Origin: Desulfobaculum bizertense DSM 18034
GTDB lineage: Bacteria; Desulfobacterota; Desulfovibrionia; Desulfovibrionales; Desulfovibrionaceae
Direction of reading: 5' to 3'
Length of the DNA: 64,000 nucleotides
NCBI RefSeq assembly: GCF_900167065.1
Contig: NZ_FUYA01000005.1
Span: 1-64,000, forward strand
Shown here one piece after another: positions 54,779 through 64,000 of the stretch. Position numbers and translations under genes: made by a program. Under the pieces are notes generated by a model. That model searched no databases, was not told the DNA's origin, and saw nothing but the letters and a program-made list of their open reading frames with translations. Numbering within the stretch: position 1 is the stretch's first letter; every line of letters begins with the position of its first letter.

Positions 54779-55699
54779 TTACAGGCTGTAGGCATCCAGC
54801 CAGTGAGCATATTCGGGATTTTCACCCCGAACAAGCTTGAAGTATTCTTTCTGGAGGTGCTTGGTCACTTCGCCAGCATGGCCAGCGCCAATAACCCGGC
54901 GATCAACCTCACGGATGGGAGTTACCTCTGCGGCGGTGCCACAGAAGAATGCTTCGTCTGCCGAGTACAGTTCGTCTCGGGTAAAGCGCTGCTCTACCAC
55001 TTCATAGCCAAGGCCACGTGCCAGCGTAATCAGGCTGTTACGGGTCAGGCCGTCCAGAACAGACGTCAGCGGCGGAGTCTTGATAACCCCATTACGGACC
55101 AGGAAAATATTTTCGCCAGTGGCCTCGGAAACATAGCCCTCTGTGTCAAGCATCAGGGCTTCATCATAGCCATCTGCAACAGCCTCACGCTTGGCAAGGA
55201 TGGAGTTGGCGTAGTTTCCGCTGGTTTTGGCTTTTGTCATCATCACGTTGACGTGCAGACGGGTAAAGGTCGACGTTTTTACCCGGATGCCCTGTTCCAG
55301 AGCTTCGGCGCCAAGATATGCGCCCCACGGCCACACAGCAATGATGGTCTGAATCGGATTCGTGGACGGATGAACGCCCATAGCTCCTGCACCGATAAAG
55401 GACAACGGCCGGATATACCCCTCATCCAGCTTGTTGACTTTCAGCGTTTCAAGAATGCCATTACAGACGTCTTCCTCAGAAAATGGAATTTCCATTTCCA
55501 TGATCTTTGCGGAATTGAACAGACGGGCGACGTGTTCCTTGAGCCGGAATACGGCAGAGCCACCGTCAGCCGTCTTGTATGCGCGAATCCCTTCAAAAAC
55601 TGCACAGCCATAGTGCAGAGAGTGTGTCATGACGTGGACCTGGGCCTGATCCCAAGGCACCAGTTTTCCATCAAACCAGATAAATTCCGTAGTTTGCAC
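54779..55699 (-). CDS. ilvE: Branched-chain amino acid aminotransferase
   Basis: 306 aa, class IV PLP aminotransferase. The PLP lysine is in 'GNYANSILAKREA', and 'HYGCAVFEGIRAY' and 'GTAAEVTPIREVD' are present. It makes valine, leucine and isoleucine. A GTG start at 55699 with GGGAG upstream gives the normal length; a longer frame from 55876 would overlap der and is unlikely. Confidence 0.95.
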   Translation of the reverse strand: MQTTEFIWFDGKLVPWDQAQVHVMTHSLHYGCAVFEGIRAYKTADGGSAVFRLKEHVARLFNSAKIMEMEIPFSEEDVCNGILETLKVNKLDEGYIRPLSFIGAGAMGVHPSTNPIQTIIAVWPWGAYLGAEALEQGIRVKTSTFTRLHVNVMMTKAKTSGNYANSILAKREAVADGYDEALMLDTEGYVSEATGENIFLVRNGVIKTPPLTSVLDGLTRNSLITLARGLGYEVVEQRFTRDELYSADEAFFCGTAAEVTPIREVDRRVIGAGHAGEVTKHLQKEYFKLVRGENPEYAHWLDAYSL

Positions 55700-55727
55700 G
55701 TTAATTCTCCCTATGCGAGTCAGGTTT

Positions 55728-55754
55728 AGGCTCTGAAGGACTACTCCAGAGCCT
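55728..55754 (-). promoter_or_regulatory. Hairpin in the ilvE leader
   Basis: AGGCTCTG and CAGAGCCT form a perfect 8-bp stem 28 bp before the ilvE start, in the gap after der. No U-tract follows, so it is not a normal terminator; a leader structure is possible. Confidence 0.3.
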
Positions 55755-55841
55755 TGAAACGTGCACATTTCGTGCGATTCCGACACGGTATGCAATTCCA
55801 CATCCCCGGTCAAGAAGTCTGCTCGAAATGATTCGGAAACA

Positions 55842-57182
55842 TCAGCCTTTTTTGGACTTTTTCTTGTGGCTTCCACGAAAATGGACAGCCATCGGAGCCA
55901 TTTTCAGACCAAAAGACTTACGCAACTGGTTTTCCAGATAACGCACATAGGAGTCCCTCACCAACTCAGGGTCGTTCACAAAAAAAACAAAGGTCGGAGG
56001 CGTAATGCCTGCCTGAGTCAGGTAGTAGAACTTTGCACGACGATGTTTCATAATCGGCGGCTGGTGACGAGTGATCGCGTCCTTGAGTGTTCTGTTCAGA
56101 ATACCTGTGGTGACTCGAATCTGGCACTCCTTCCACAGCTTCTGGGCAAGCGGCAGGAGGTGACGCAGGTTCTGGCCAGACAGCGCAGAGGTGAACAGCT
56201 TGGGCACATGGGGACAAATGCGCAGCTGGTCATAGAAGTACTTCTTGAGCTGGTCGACCTTGCCTTTGGGGATGAGGTCCATCTTGTTCACAATAATAAT
56301 CAGCGGCGTCTTTTCCCGGTCAAGGAAAGATACCAGCTTCTTATCCTGCATGGTGAGTCCCTCAACAGCATCAAGCACCAGCACAGCGACCTGAGCGTTC
56401 TTACTGGCTTTCAGGGAACGAAGCACAGAAAAATGCTCAAGGTTTTCAGAAATTTTGCTTTTGCGGCGAATACCAGCGGTGTCCACAAAGGTATAACGCT
56501 TTTTGTCAACTTCAACAGTGACATCAACGCTATCACGGGTCGTACCTGCACGGTCGCTCACGATCATGCGGTCTTCGCCCAGCATCCGGTTGCAAATGGA
56601 TGACTTGCCAGCATTTGGGCGACCGATCAGCGCAAGGCGGAGACCTGTTGCGTCATCGTCTTCCTTCACGGTCTCGGCGTCATAGCCTTCTTTTTCCAGA
56701 AGCTCATTCAGGCGATCCAGAAGAGCCGGGATGTTGTGCCCGTGAGCAGCACTCACATTCAGCATGTCCATGCCAAGAGCGTGGAATTCCGAGGCATTGC
56801 CTTCTTTCTCATAGCCATCAATCTTGTTGACGACGAGAAGCACGGGCTTGTGGCTTTCGCGCAGGTCACGAGCAACCTGTTCATCCACAGGATTCAGACC
56901 ATTCTTGCCATCAACGACCAGCATGATGACCTGAGATTCTGCAATAGCTTCCTGAGCCTGCTGCATGATCTCCTGCTCAAAGTTCTGGTCTTCGTCCATG
57001 ACCAAACCGCCCGTATCCACCAAAGCGAAAGGCACGTCAGACTGACGAACCACGCCGTAAATGCGGTCGCGGGTCACACCCGGCAAGTCATGAGTCAGCG
57101 CTTTCTGCTGACGTATAAGCCGGTTAAACAGGGTTGACTTGCCCACGTTGGGGCGGCCAATGAGTGCAATGGTGGGTAACAT
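55842..57182 (-). CDS. der: Ribosome-assembly GTPase Der (EngA)
   Basis: 446 aa. Two tandem GTPase domains ('GRPNVGKSTL' and 'GRPNAGKSSI', each with DTAG/DTGG and NKxD motifs) and a C-terminal KH-like domain ending in a basic Lys-rich tail. It is needed for 50S assembly. The ATG at 57182 is chosen; upstream in-frame residues are not family-like. Confidence 0.96.
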   Translation of the reverse strand: MLPTIALIGRPNVGKSTLFNRLIRQQKALTHDLPGVTRDRIYGVVRQSDVPFALVDTGGLVMDEDQNFEQEIMQQAQEAIAESQVIMLVVDGKNGLNPVDEQVARDLRESHKPVLLVVNKIDGYEKEGNASEFHALGMDMLNVSAAHGHNIPALLDRLNELLEKEGYDAETVKEDDDATGLRLALIGRPNAGKSSICNRMLGEDRMIVSDRAGTTRDSVDVTVEVDKKRYTFVDTAGIRRKSKISENLEHFSVLRSLKASKNAQVAVLVLDAVEGLTMQDKKLVSFLDREKTPLIIIVNKMDLIPKGKVDQLKKYFYDQLRICPHVPKLFTSALSGQNLRHLLPLAQKLWKECQIRVTTGILNRTLKDAITRHQPPIMKHRRAKFYYLTQAGITPPTFVFFVNDPELVRDSYVRYLENQLRKSFGLKMAPMAVHFRGSHKKKSKKG

Positions 57183-57223
57183 AGCTTTCGTTATACTCGA
57201 ATATATAAAAAGTTTGAATAACA

Positions 57224-57261
57224 AGCGGGCCAGAAGCATCAAACTCTTGCTCTGGCCCGCT
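57224..57261 (-). terminator. Terminator of mtnA
   Basis: AGCGGGCCAGA and TCTGGCCCGCT form a perfect 11-bp stem 41 bp after the mtnA stop; the leftward side ends in CTTGTTATT. Confidence 0.6.
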
Positions 57262-57301
57262 TTTCAGCAAAGTTGTCCAAGGCGCAACACCGCAGAAATT
57301 C

Positions 57302-58363
57302 TTATTTTTCTGCGTTCTCTTCCTGCGCCTTCTTCTCGAATGCCTGGGCAATGGCGTTTGTGTACGGAGGGCGGAGTACCCCGACTTCCGTTACAATACC
57401 AGCAATAAGTTCAGCCGGAGTCACATCAAAGGCAAAATTAAAGACCTCTACCCCATCGGGAGTGATCTGGGTTTCGCCGACATGCGTGACCTCTCGGGCC
57501 GGACGGTTCTCAATGGGAATAGCATCCCCATCAGCTGTGTCACGATCAATGGTCGAAAGCGGTGCCGCAACATAAAACGGCACACCGTAGTGCTTTGCCA
57601 GCAGCGCCACGCCACTGGTGCCAATTTTATTGGCCGCATCACCGTTGGCCGCAATGCGGTCAGCACCGACCACAACCCTGTCGACCATGCCCTTTTTCAT
57701 CAAAAGAGAACAGGCATTGTCACAGGCAACACGAACCGGAATACCGTCCACCTGCAACTCGTAGGCAGTCAGACGTGCGCCCTGCAAAAACGGACGGGTC
57801 TCGTTGGCAATGACATCAATTTTCTTTCCAGCGTCCACTGCGCCACGAATCACACCCAATGCGGTTCCATAATCGGCAGTAGCCAATGCTCCAGCATTGC
57901 AGTGAGTCATCACGGTGTCGCCGTCCTCAAGGACAGTTGCCCCGTGCACGCCAATCTGGCGACACAGCCGCTTGTCTTCCTCGTGAATCTCTTTGGCCAG
58001 AGAAAGCCAGAATGCACACAGGCCATCGTAATCAAGCTCAGGACGAGCCGCACGGGCCTCCTGCATACGATTCACAGCCCAGCGCAAATTGACGGCTGTA
58101 GGACGGGCCGCAGCCAAATCCGCAAGCAACGTCTCAAGCCGGGCTTCCCAGCCCTCACCCGCAGCTTCGCGAGCCGCAAGATAACAGCCATACGCCGCAG
58201 TCACGCCAATAGCGGGAGCGCCGCGCACAACCATCGTCTGGAGCGCATAAATAGTGCTTGTGGTATCTGTGCACTCGAACCACTCTTCACGAGTGGGAAG
58301 CACCCGCTGGTCCAAAAGAACCAGGCAGTCCTTTTCGTCAGAAAACCGAATATGCCAATCCAT
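57302..58363 (-). CDS. mtnA: Methylthioribose-1-phosphate isomerase
   Basis: 353 aa. '[15 protein letters not shown]', the catalytic Cys in '[12 protein letters not shown]' and the Asp in '[19 protein letters not shown]' are conserved. It isomerises MTR-1-P to MTRu-1-P in methionine salvage. Whether the rest of the pathway exists is not visible here. Confidence 0.93.
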   Translation of the reverse strand: MDWHIRFSDEKDCLVLLDQRVLPTREEWFECTDTTSTIYALQTMVVRGAPAIGVTAAYGCYLAAREAAGEGWEARLETLLADLAAARPTAVNLRWAVNRMQEARAARPELDYDGLCAFWLSLAKEIHEEDKRLCRQIGVHGATVLEDGDTVMTHCNAGALATADYGTALGVIRGAVDAGKKIDVIANETRPFLQGARLTAYELQVDGIPVRVACDNACSLLMKKGMVDRVVVGADRIAANGDAANKIGTSGVALLAKHYGVPFYVAAPLSTIDRDTADGDAIPIENRPAREVTHVGETQITPDGVEVFNFAFDVTPAELIAGIVTEVGVLRPPYTNAIAQAFEKKAQEENAEK

Positions 58364-58377
58364 GAGTCGCCTCCGGT

Positions 58378-59808
58378 CTAGCCCAGTTTTTTCGAGAGAA
58401 TCTGATTTACCAATTTCGGATTACCCTGTCCGCGAGTCTGGCGCATAACCTGACCGACAAAGAAGCCCATCAGCTTCTTTTTGCCGCCACGGTACGCCTC
58501 AACCTCAGACGGGTTGGCTGCCAGCACATCATCAACAGCAGTTTCCAGTGCGCCAGTGTCAGAGATCTGCACAAGGCCCTTCTCTTTCACGTAGGCTTCC
58601 GGATCACCGCCATCCTTGAACAGCTCGGTAAAAATTTTCTTTGCGACCTTCTGGTTAATGGTGCCCTCATCCACAAGGCGGACCAGAGCAGCAAAATGCG
58701 CGGCACTCATGCCACAGGCAGAGATATGCCCCGTGGTTTCGTTGAGCATGCGCAGCATTTCAGTCTGTACCCAGTTCGCAACCTTGCGTGGCTCTGCATA
58801 GGCTTCAACAGCAGCCTCGTAGTAGTCAGCAAGCTCACGGTCAGCAGTCAAGACTTCGGCATCAGCCTGAGGCAGGCTGTACTGCTCCTCAAAACGAACC
58901 AAACGGGCGGCAGGCAGTTCAGGAAGCTCGGACCGCAGCTTCTCAATCCAGTCACGCTCCAGAATCAGAGGCAGCAAATCCGGATCAGGGAAATAACGGT
59001 AGTCATGAGCCTCTTCCTTGCCTCGCATGGACGCAGTTACGCCACGGTCAGCATCAAAAAGACGGGTTTCCTGAATGACTTCCTCGCCGTCTTCCAGCAG
59101 GTCTTCCTGACGCTCAATCTCGTAGGCAATAGCACGCTGCACATTACGGAACGAGTTCATGTTTTTCAGCTCGGCACGGGTACCAAACTCTTTCTGCCCG
59201 CGAGGACGGATAGACACGTTTGCGTCACAGCGGAAACTGCCCTCTTCCATGTTGCCGTCACAAATGCCCAGATAGAGCAAAATGGAATGCAGCGACTTGA
59301 GGTAAGCAACAGCTTCTTCCGGAGAGCGCATGTCGGGGTCAGAAACAATCTCGATAAGCGGCGTTCCGGCACGGTTCAGGTCCACAAAGCTGGCGTTCTC
59401 GGTATGCGAGTGGATATTCTTGCCAGCGTCGTTTTCCATGTGAATGCGGGTTACGCCGATTGTTTTCTTTTCTCCGCCGACTTCGATTTCCACAGAACCG
59501 TGCTCAGAGAACGGCAGGTCAAACTGGGAAATCTGGTAGCCCATTGGGAGGTCAGGATAAAAATAGTTCTTTCGGGCAAAAATGGAGCGCTCATTCACAG
59601 AGCAATCAATGGCAAGAGCCATTTTGACAGCATACTCCACAGCGGTCCTGTTCAGAACGGGAAGGCTGCCCGGCTGCCCCGTGCACACAGGGCAAATATT
59701 GGTATTAGGCTCCTGACCGAATTCATTGGAACAGGAACAGAAGAGCTTTGTTTTTGTCTTGAGCTGTGCATGGACTTCAAGCCCAATAACGGCTTCATAA
59801 TCGGCCAT
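58378..59808 (-). CDS. gatB: Aspartyl/glutamyl-tRNA amidotransferase subunit B
   Basis: 476 aa. '[20 protein letters not shown]', '[15 protein letters not shown]' zinc cysteines and the YqeY-like C-terminal tail are all present. It is part of GatCAB, which forms Gln-tRNA or Asn-tRNA by transamidation. GGAGG precedes the ATG. Confidence 0.97.
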   Translation of the reverse strand: MADYEAVIGLEVHAQLKTKTKLFCSCSNEFGQEPNTNICPVCTGQPGSLPVLNRTAVEYAVKMALAIDCSVNERSIFARKNYFYPDLPMGYQISQFDLPFSEHGSVEIEVGGEKKTIGVTRIHMENDAGKNIHSHTENASFVDLNRAGTPLIEIVSDPDMRSPEEAVAYLKSLHSILLYLGICDGNMEEGSFRCDANVSIRPRGQKEFGTRAELKNMNSFRNVQRAIAYEIERQEDLLEDGEEVIQETRLFDADRGVTASMRGKEEAHDYRYFPDPDLLPLILERDWIEKLRSELPELPAARLVRFEEQYSLPQADAEVLTADRELADYYEAAVEAYAEPRKVANWVQTEMLRMLNETTGHISACGMSAAHFAALVRLVDEGTINQKVAKKIFTELFKDGGDPEAYVKEKGLVQISDTGALETAVDDVLAANPSEVEAYRGGKKKLMGFFVGQVMRQTRGQGNPKLVNQILSKKLG

Positions 59809-59822
59809 CTGAGGAACCTCCG

Positions 59823-60476
59823 CTACTTGGACACGGTCTGGCCAGCCTTGTACAAGGCCGGGTTCAGACTGGGGTCGTTATACATCTTGAACTGGTAATA
59901 GACTTTGGGGCGCTTGCGACCATCGGCGTATTCTTCCACAAGCTCGTCCACTGCCCGGCACAGATCGCCATGCTGCTCGTTCAGAACAGCAAGCTTCTGC
60001 TGGCATTTGGCAATGTGGTCAGCGTCGACATCCGTGCGCTCGGTCTGTTCCTGCATATGGAAAATTTTGAGGCAAAGGATGGACAGTCTGTCTATGGCTG
60101 CGCCAAGGGACTCGGTGTTGTAGCGCTCAGCAGCGTCTTTTGGCAACAGCGGCAAAAGCAGGGACACGAGACAGGCGTCAGTTTTTTCCATGTAGTCATT
60201 ACGAGACTGATTCAGAGCGTCGACCTGCTGCTTGCAGGATGCAATCACCGTTGCGTCAACGTCCTTTCTCCGCGCCTGATCTTCAACGTGCCACAGGCGG
60301 AAGTTTCGCAAATTTTCGCGCGCAATCAGCGAAGCAAGGCGCTCCAGAGAGACCTCTTCACCGTCCAGTTCGATTTCTTCTGGTTCATTGTCATGCCACG
60401 CGGCAACAGCCTCTCGCTGCTGTGTAAAACAGCTCTGGAGGGCATTCCTGATCTCGGAAAGACCGGGTTGAGTCAT
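59823..60476 (-). CDS. DUF4254 protein
   Basis: 217 aa, soluble, helical. '[27 protein letters not shown]', '[13 protein letters not shown]' type segments and '[18 protein letters not shown]' match DUF4254, a family of unknown function usually near LPS or peptidoglycan genes. The start overlaps the mltA stop by 4 bp, so it is coupled to the murein transglycosylase. Confidence 0.8.
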   Translation of the reverse strand: MTQPGLSEIRNALQSCFTQQREAVAAWHDNEPEEIELDGEEVSLERLASLIARENLRNFRLWHVEDQARRKDVDATVIASCKQQVDALNQSRNDYMEKTDACLVSLLLPLLPKDAAERYNTESLGAAIDRLSILCLKIFHMQEQTERTDVDADHIAKCQQKLAVLNEQHGDLCRAVDELVEEYADGRKRPKVYYQFKMYNDPSLNPALYKAGQTVSK

Positions 60477-61657
60477 CGTTTCAGAACCTCTTTGCTAACA
60501 AGCATATATACTGACGCCGGAGACTTTATGTGCCCGGCAAAATATTCAACATTGGTTCCACTGCCACAGAACCAGTCCAGACGAGCACCCTTAATGGCTC
60601 CACCTGTGTCCTGCGCAAGGCCAATGCCTGTAACCTCACCGGGAGCGGCCCCCGGTGCCTCTGGTGGCAGCTTGGCATCAAACGCCATAACCGCGCCAAG
60701 AGGAAAGACCTTTGGGTCTGTAGCCATGCTCACCCGTGGCGTCAACAGTTTCCCCATTGCGCCATAGGGACCATTGTCCCCTACCCGGAAAAAAACATAG
60801 CTTGGATTGGTGGACAGCAAATCAGGAATTTCATCAGGATGTGCTGCAAGATATTCCCGGATACTCTTCATGCTCACGGCCTTGGGGTCCAGCAAACCCC
60901 GACGAATCAGCACCTTGCCCAGGCTGACGTACTGACGGCCATTTTTTCCCGCATACAAAATGTGGTGCATGCTTCCATCTGGATACTTGAGCAAACCGGA
61001 ACCCTGAATCTGGAGAAAAAAGACATCAACACTGTCTTTTGCCCACGCCAGTTCCAGCCCACGGCCACGAAGCTTGGCCTCGTAGTCAATTTCTTCACGG
61101 GAGTAATACGGCACAGGCTCACCGTTTTCAATACGGTAGACCAGTTTCTGACCTTTCCAGCGAGGGTGATACTTTGCGAGGTCCATTGTCTGCAAATCCT
61201 GAGGCACCCCGTAGAGTGGATACCTATACTCAGGAGTTCGCTTTGGGCTGGCTTCGATGTATGGCGCATAATAGCCAGTCATCAGCGCGCCACCCGTGAG
61301 ACGGAGCCACGTAAACCGTTCTTTCAGGAGCCTGGGATTGCGGTCAAGCTGCGGCAGGACCTGTTTCAGCTCCACTAGTGTTTCCCGAAGGTCACCATAA
61401 GTCAGCCGTACGGCACCATTTTGCAGAGCAACACGGGCCTGTGGCTTCACCGACACAAAGGCAAGGCTCTGATCCACAGCGCCCTGCATATCTGTCCAAG
61501 AAGAAAGATGCTGTCCCGCAGGGTGAAGCTGCTTAACAAGCTTCCCTGCATCCTGTGGGGCCTCAACAAGCGTCAGCGGGGGCTGCTTTTTTGGAGCGGC
61601 ACACCCAGACGCAAAAAGGACACCTGTGAGCACAATAAGCCACAGCGTTCGGAACAT
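60473..61657 (-). CDS. mltA: Membrane-bound lytic murein transglycosylase A
   Basis: 394 aa lipoprotein; the signal ends 'LFASGC'. The MltA double-psi barrel has 'LTGGALMTGYYAPYIEA', 'FFLQIQGSGLL' and the 3D domain near the C-terminus with 'GLAQDTGGAIKGARLDWFCG' (catalytic Asp). It cleaves peptidoglycan. AGGAGAAGGAA precedes the ATG. Confidence 0.93.
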   Translation of the reverse strand: MFRTLWLIVLTGVLFASGCAAPKKQPPLTLVEAPQDAGKLVKQLHPAGQHLSSWTDMQGAVDQSLAFVSVKPQARVALQNGAVRLTYGDLRETLVELKQVLPQLDRNPRLLKERFTWLRLTGGALMTGYYAPYIEASPKRTPEYRYPLYGVPQDLQTMDLAKYHPRWKGQKLVYRIENGEPVPYYSREEIDYEAKLRGRGLELAWAKDSVDVFFLQIQGSGLLKYPDGSMHHILYAGKNGRQYVSLGKVLIRRGLLDPKAVSMKSIREYLAAHPDEIPDLLSTNPSYVFFRVGDNGPYGAMGKLLTPRVSMATDPKVFPLGAVMAFDAKLPPEAPGAAPGEVTGIGLAQDTGGAIKGARLDWFCGSGTNVEYFAGHIKSPASVYMLVSKEVLKR

Positions 61658-61681
61658 TTCCTTCTCCTAAACTGTTTTACA

Positions 61682-62527
61682 TCAATTTGAGTGAATAACT
61701 CCCCGGGCACGAAGGCGGGCAAAATACGTTGAAGTACGTGGCTCAACAAGCTTGAGTCCACCAGACACGGCAGTAATGCGGATCTTGTCCCCAATCTGCA
61801 CAGGAAGGCACTTCTGCCCATCCAAAGACAGGCAGACTTCTGCGTCTGGCTGACGCACCTCAACAAGAATAGACTGCCGGGGAGAAAGCACAACAGGCTT
61901 AAAACTATCCAGGAATGGACAGATTGGCGTCAAGGCAATGGCATCAAGCTCAGGAGACAAAACGGGTCCCCCGGCCGAAGCACAGTAGCCTGTTGAACCT
62001 GTTGGTGTAGAAATAATAAGCCCATCAGCCCGGATTTCGCCTATGTTTTCCCCGTCCACACTCACATCAAGACGAATGAGACGGGCAAGGCAACCCCGGT
62101 TGATGACGACGTCGTTAATGACAAGCCCTGAAGCCTCTACGCTGTCGTCACGCACAAGCTCATAGGCCAAGGTTAGAGTTTCGCGAACACGCATCCGATG
62201 CGCCAGAAGCTTCTGCAAAAACGGTTTCCACACGTCGACAGACAGTTCGGCCAAAAAACCAACGTGTCCAAGATTCAGTCCCAGCATGGGGGAATTCCCC
62301 TGCACTTCGCGGGCAACACTCAGCATGGTACCATCGCCACCAAGTACAAGAACAAGATCGCAGGCCTGAACCCCACAAGGAAATTCTCCCTTTCCCTGAT
62401 GATGCTCAAGCACAGTGGCACGGATGCCCCTTTCTGCGAGCCAGCTGGAAATATCTTCCGCCAAGGTTGCTGCACGCTGGTCAGCAGCCTTTTTTATTAC
62501 GTAAATATTTTTTATATCCTTGAGCAT
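61682..62527 (-). CDS. nadK: NAD kinase
   Basis: 281 aa. 'LVLGGDGTMLSVARE', 'GLNLGHVGFLAEL', 'VINDVVINRG' and 'STPTGSTGYCASAGGPV' are the NAD kinase signatures. It makes NADP+. AAAGGAAA precedes the ATG. It is divergent from the flgM operon. Confidence 0.95.
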   Translation of the reverse strand: MLKDIKNIYVIKKAADQRAATLAEDISSWLAERGIRATVLEHHQGKGEFPCGVQACDLVLVLGGDGTMLSVAREVQGNSPMLGLNLGHVGFLAELSVDVWKPFLQKLLAHRMRVRETLTLAYELVRDDSVEASGLVINDVVINRGCLARLIRLDVSVDGENIGEIRADGLIISTPTGSTGYCASAGGPVLSPELDAIALTPICPFLDSFKPVVLSPRQSILVEVRQPDAEVCLSLDGQKCLPVQIGDKIRITAVSGGLKLVEPRTSTYFARLRARGVIHSN

Positions 62528-62618
62528 AGGTTTCCTTTTTTAGACAAAAGCAGCCCAGGATTCAAGCCAATACACACAGAGTATATTCTCTTGGTGAGAA
62601 AAAGTTAGCACCGGGGAC

Positions 62619-62646
62619 TAAAGTTTTGCCAAAACAAGTCCGATAA
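62619..62646 (+). promoter_or_regulatory. Sigma-28 (FliA)-type promoter before the flgM operon
   Basis: TAAAGTTT and TCCGATAA match the FliA consensus in all 8 and 7 of 8 bases, but the spacer is 12 instead of 11. It lies 22 bp before the GTG at 62669. Confidence 0.6.
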
Positions 62647-62668
62647 ACTGACAAAAGGATCCACCACA

Positions 62669-63091
62669 GTGTCGGCACACTTTCACGACAAAGATGTTGA
62701 GCTTATGCTCCGTCATTATGGGCAACAGCTTTTGTACGCCCGGTTTATGGCCCGCTCTGCCCTTGCAGCGGGGGGCTATGACGTGAGCGAAGAGGAAGCC
62801 GCACTGCGTGCCGAACGGCGGAAAGAACTGGTCGAACAGATTTCCGCAGAGATTGTTGAAAACCTTATACCTTCTGACAGTCAAAATCCCATTGTTCTCG
62901 AAATTATGGAGGACCTTGAGCAAGAATTCAAAGAAAAGTTTGAACTTGTTTACCCGCCGGGCGAGGCAGGGATGCACGTCTACAAAGAGTCAGAAGTCGG
63001 CTTTGTTCCTGTACCTATACGCGACAGAAATCAAATTCTCCGCAGGCTTTGGGAAATCACGCAGGAAAAAGTCGATGCAACCATGTTTTGA
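62669..63091 (+). CDS. Unknown protein of the flgM operon (140 aa)
   Basis: No family was recognised. The protein is soluble and acidic with a long helical middle ('LVEQISAEIVENL', 'LEIMEDLEQEFKEKFEL'), without signal peptide. The GTG start has an AAAAGGA site nine bases upstream. It begins 22 bp after a sigma-28-like promoter and is followed after 24 bp by flgM, so a flagellar role, for example a chaperone or regulator, is likely but unproven. Confidence 0.7.
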   Translation: MSAHFHDKDVELMLRHYGQQLLYARFMARSALAAGGYDVSEEEAALRAERRKELVEQISAEIVENLIPSDSQNPIVLEIMEDLEQEFKEKFELVYPPGEAGMHVYKESEVGFVPVPIRDRNQILRRLWEITQEKVDATMF

Positions 63092-63115
63092 TGAGATGAG
63101 TTGAGGAGAGAGGCC

Positions 63116-63412
63116 ATGAAAATATACACGCTCGTGGGCATGAGCGAAGCACAACAAGCTGCCGCACCGCGGCAAAAGCGTCTCCAGAACGAAGAGCGCG
63201 AGGCTCAATCTGCGCAAAGAGGAGATCAGGTGTCAGTTTCATCAGCAGGCAAGCTTTCTGCCATTGCAATGCGAAGCGCACTGGATGCGCCAGACGTACG
63301 GACAGCAAAAGTCCAGTCACTCCAGCACGACATTCAGGCAGGAACCTATCGTATCGACTCCGAGGAAATCGCACAGAAGCTTCTCGAAGCCGACCTTGAA
63401 CTGTATTCCTAA
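63116..63412 (+). CDS. flgM: Anti-sigma-28 factor FlgM
   Basis: 98 aa. The N-terminus is polar and probably disordered; the C-terminal half has the FlgM pattern 'VRTAKVQSLQHDIQAGTYRI' and 'SEEIAQKLLEADL'. FlgM holds FliA inactive until the hook is complete and FlgM is exported. GAGAGAGG precedes the ATG. The sigma-28-like promoter upstream gives the usual feedback arrangement. Confidence 0.9.
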   Translation: MKIYTLVGMSEAQQAAAPRQKRLQNEEREAQSAQRGDQVSVSSAGKLSAIAMRSALDAPDVRTAKVQSLQHDIQAGTYRIDSEEIAQKLLEADLELYS

Positions 63413-63459
63413 AAAAGCGTTCTGCGTGATCCTGAGGGGGAACCACGCACTGAATTTAT

Positions 63460-63486
63460 GGGGACCACACTGCTGGTCCCTTTTTT
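63460..63486 (+). terminator. Intrinsic terminator of flgM
   Basis: GGGACCA pairs with TGGTCCC, followed by a run of six T. Confidence 0.85.
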
Positions 63487-63610
63487 ATGCAAAAAGACAG
63501 CCCCAGTCAGGTGTCTTGCTGCATTCGCTCTGAATGCGGGCACACATGCTTTCGCATGGCACACGCCAAGACCCCGCCGGGGCACACTTTACGCTATCAC
63601 AACGCGAAGC

Positions 63611-64000
63611 TTACGCGTCCTGATGAATATAAAACCGGCTTGGGAAGCCTGAGTCAACCTGCGGCACCTGCAATGCCTGCCGAGCCGCATAATTAATCAT
63701 AATAGGTCCCATAAGGTTCAGCGCGGTTTTCTCCGGATGACCTTGTGGGATACTGACAGACACGAGGACAGCGACCTCCTCGGCCTGCGCCACCCCAAGG
63801 ATTTTCTGCTCAGCGTTCCCAAGCTTCACCCGATACTCTTCCATAAACACGTATGGATCGGTCACCAAAAGGCCGAGTTCCGAATGCGTGACACTCTGGA
63901 GGAGCATAAACGGGGAATCCTCAGACAGCTGGACAAGACTAAAGTCCTTGCAGTCCTCAAAACCGATAAGTCCACGGGGGAAGTGAATCACCCGCTCCAT
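63611..64000 (-). CDS. fliW: Flagellar assembly factor FliW (partial at the edge)
   Basis: 129 aa visible. 'IHFPRGLIGFEDCKDFSLVQL' and 'MINYAARQALQVPQVDS' match FliW, which binds flagellin and CsrA and controls flagellin translation. The N-terminal beta-strand expected before 'IHFPRG' is missing because the gene continues past 64000; the Met at 64000 is therefore probably internal. It converges with flgM. Confidence 0.88.
   Translation of the reverse strand: MERVIHFPRGLIGFEDCKDFSLVQLSEDSPFMLLQSVTHSELGLLVTDPYVFMEEYRVKLGNAEQKILGVAQAEEVAVLVSVSIPQGHPEKTALNLMGPIMINYAARQALQVPQVDSGFPSRFYIHQDA

Overview
The window looks like a chromosome segment from a sulfate-reducing deltaproteobacterium of the Desulfovibrionales type. 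The evidence is an eight-haem c-type cytochrome, a 2-oxoacid:ferredoxin oxidoreductase, a methionine synthase without a reactivation domain, a delta-type RpoH, an IspD-IspF fusion, FlgO-like proteins, and the flgM/fliW flagellar border. No species is assigned. Most genes are ordinary housekeeping genes with clear Shine-Dalgarno sites.

Positions 1-6572 are the right part of an integrated, P2-like genomic island. It holds a CII-like regulator, two small regulators flanking an operator-like region, an Ogr/Delta-like zinc finger gene overlapping a helix-turn-helix gene, a RibD/dihydrofolate-reductase-like enzyme, a tandem pair of exported paralogues and a tyrosine integrase. It ends in a 3' fragment of a tRNA with anticodon CAT. 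The left end and the intact tRNA lie outside the window.

Positions 6573-18505 run rightward. First comes a DUF4345 / sulfatase / eight-haem cytochrome cluster. Next is a three-gene sensory operon: an orphan protein, a cobalamin-binding protein with a CarH-like Trp-x9-Glu-His motif, and a GGDEF diguanylate cyclase. Then follow a Nif3-like gene, a zinc-ribbon gene, rnpB, ispDF and cysS. Positions 18910-24900 are leftward: radA, a DUF3426 protein, hpt, a short N-acetylglutamate-synthase-like gene and metH. Positions 25143-33600 are rightward: rpoH, an altered HD-domain protein, a TPR lipoprotein, a LolB-like lipoprotein, a coiled-coil protein, rpiB, tkt and glpX. korAB and ferritin are leftward. 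A dual-CXXC protein and a DUF547 protein converge. A FlgO-like operon behind a sigma-28-like promoter and a TRIC-family channel follow.

Positions 41736-62527 are almost entirely leftward. They carry the proteostasis block (tig, clpP, clpX, lon) with a tRNA-Leu upstream, a ThiD with an unknown C-terminal half, recD2, the recR/ybaB/dnaX block, ilvE, der, mtnA, gatB, a DUF4254 gene, mltA and nadK. The right edge has a second sigma-28-like promoter ahead of an unknown gene and flgM, converging on a partial fliW.

The most unusual feature is a family of three intergenic repeats of about 350-385 bp (18525, 33665, 41334). All lie in the same orientation between convergent genes. Each is a series of hairpins whose stems differ in sequence between copies while pairing is kept.
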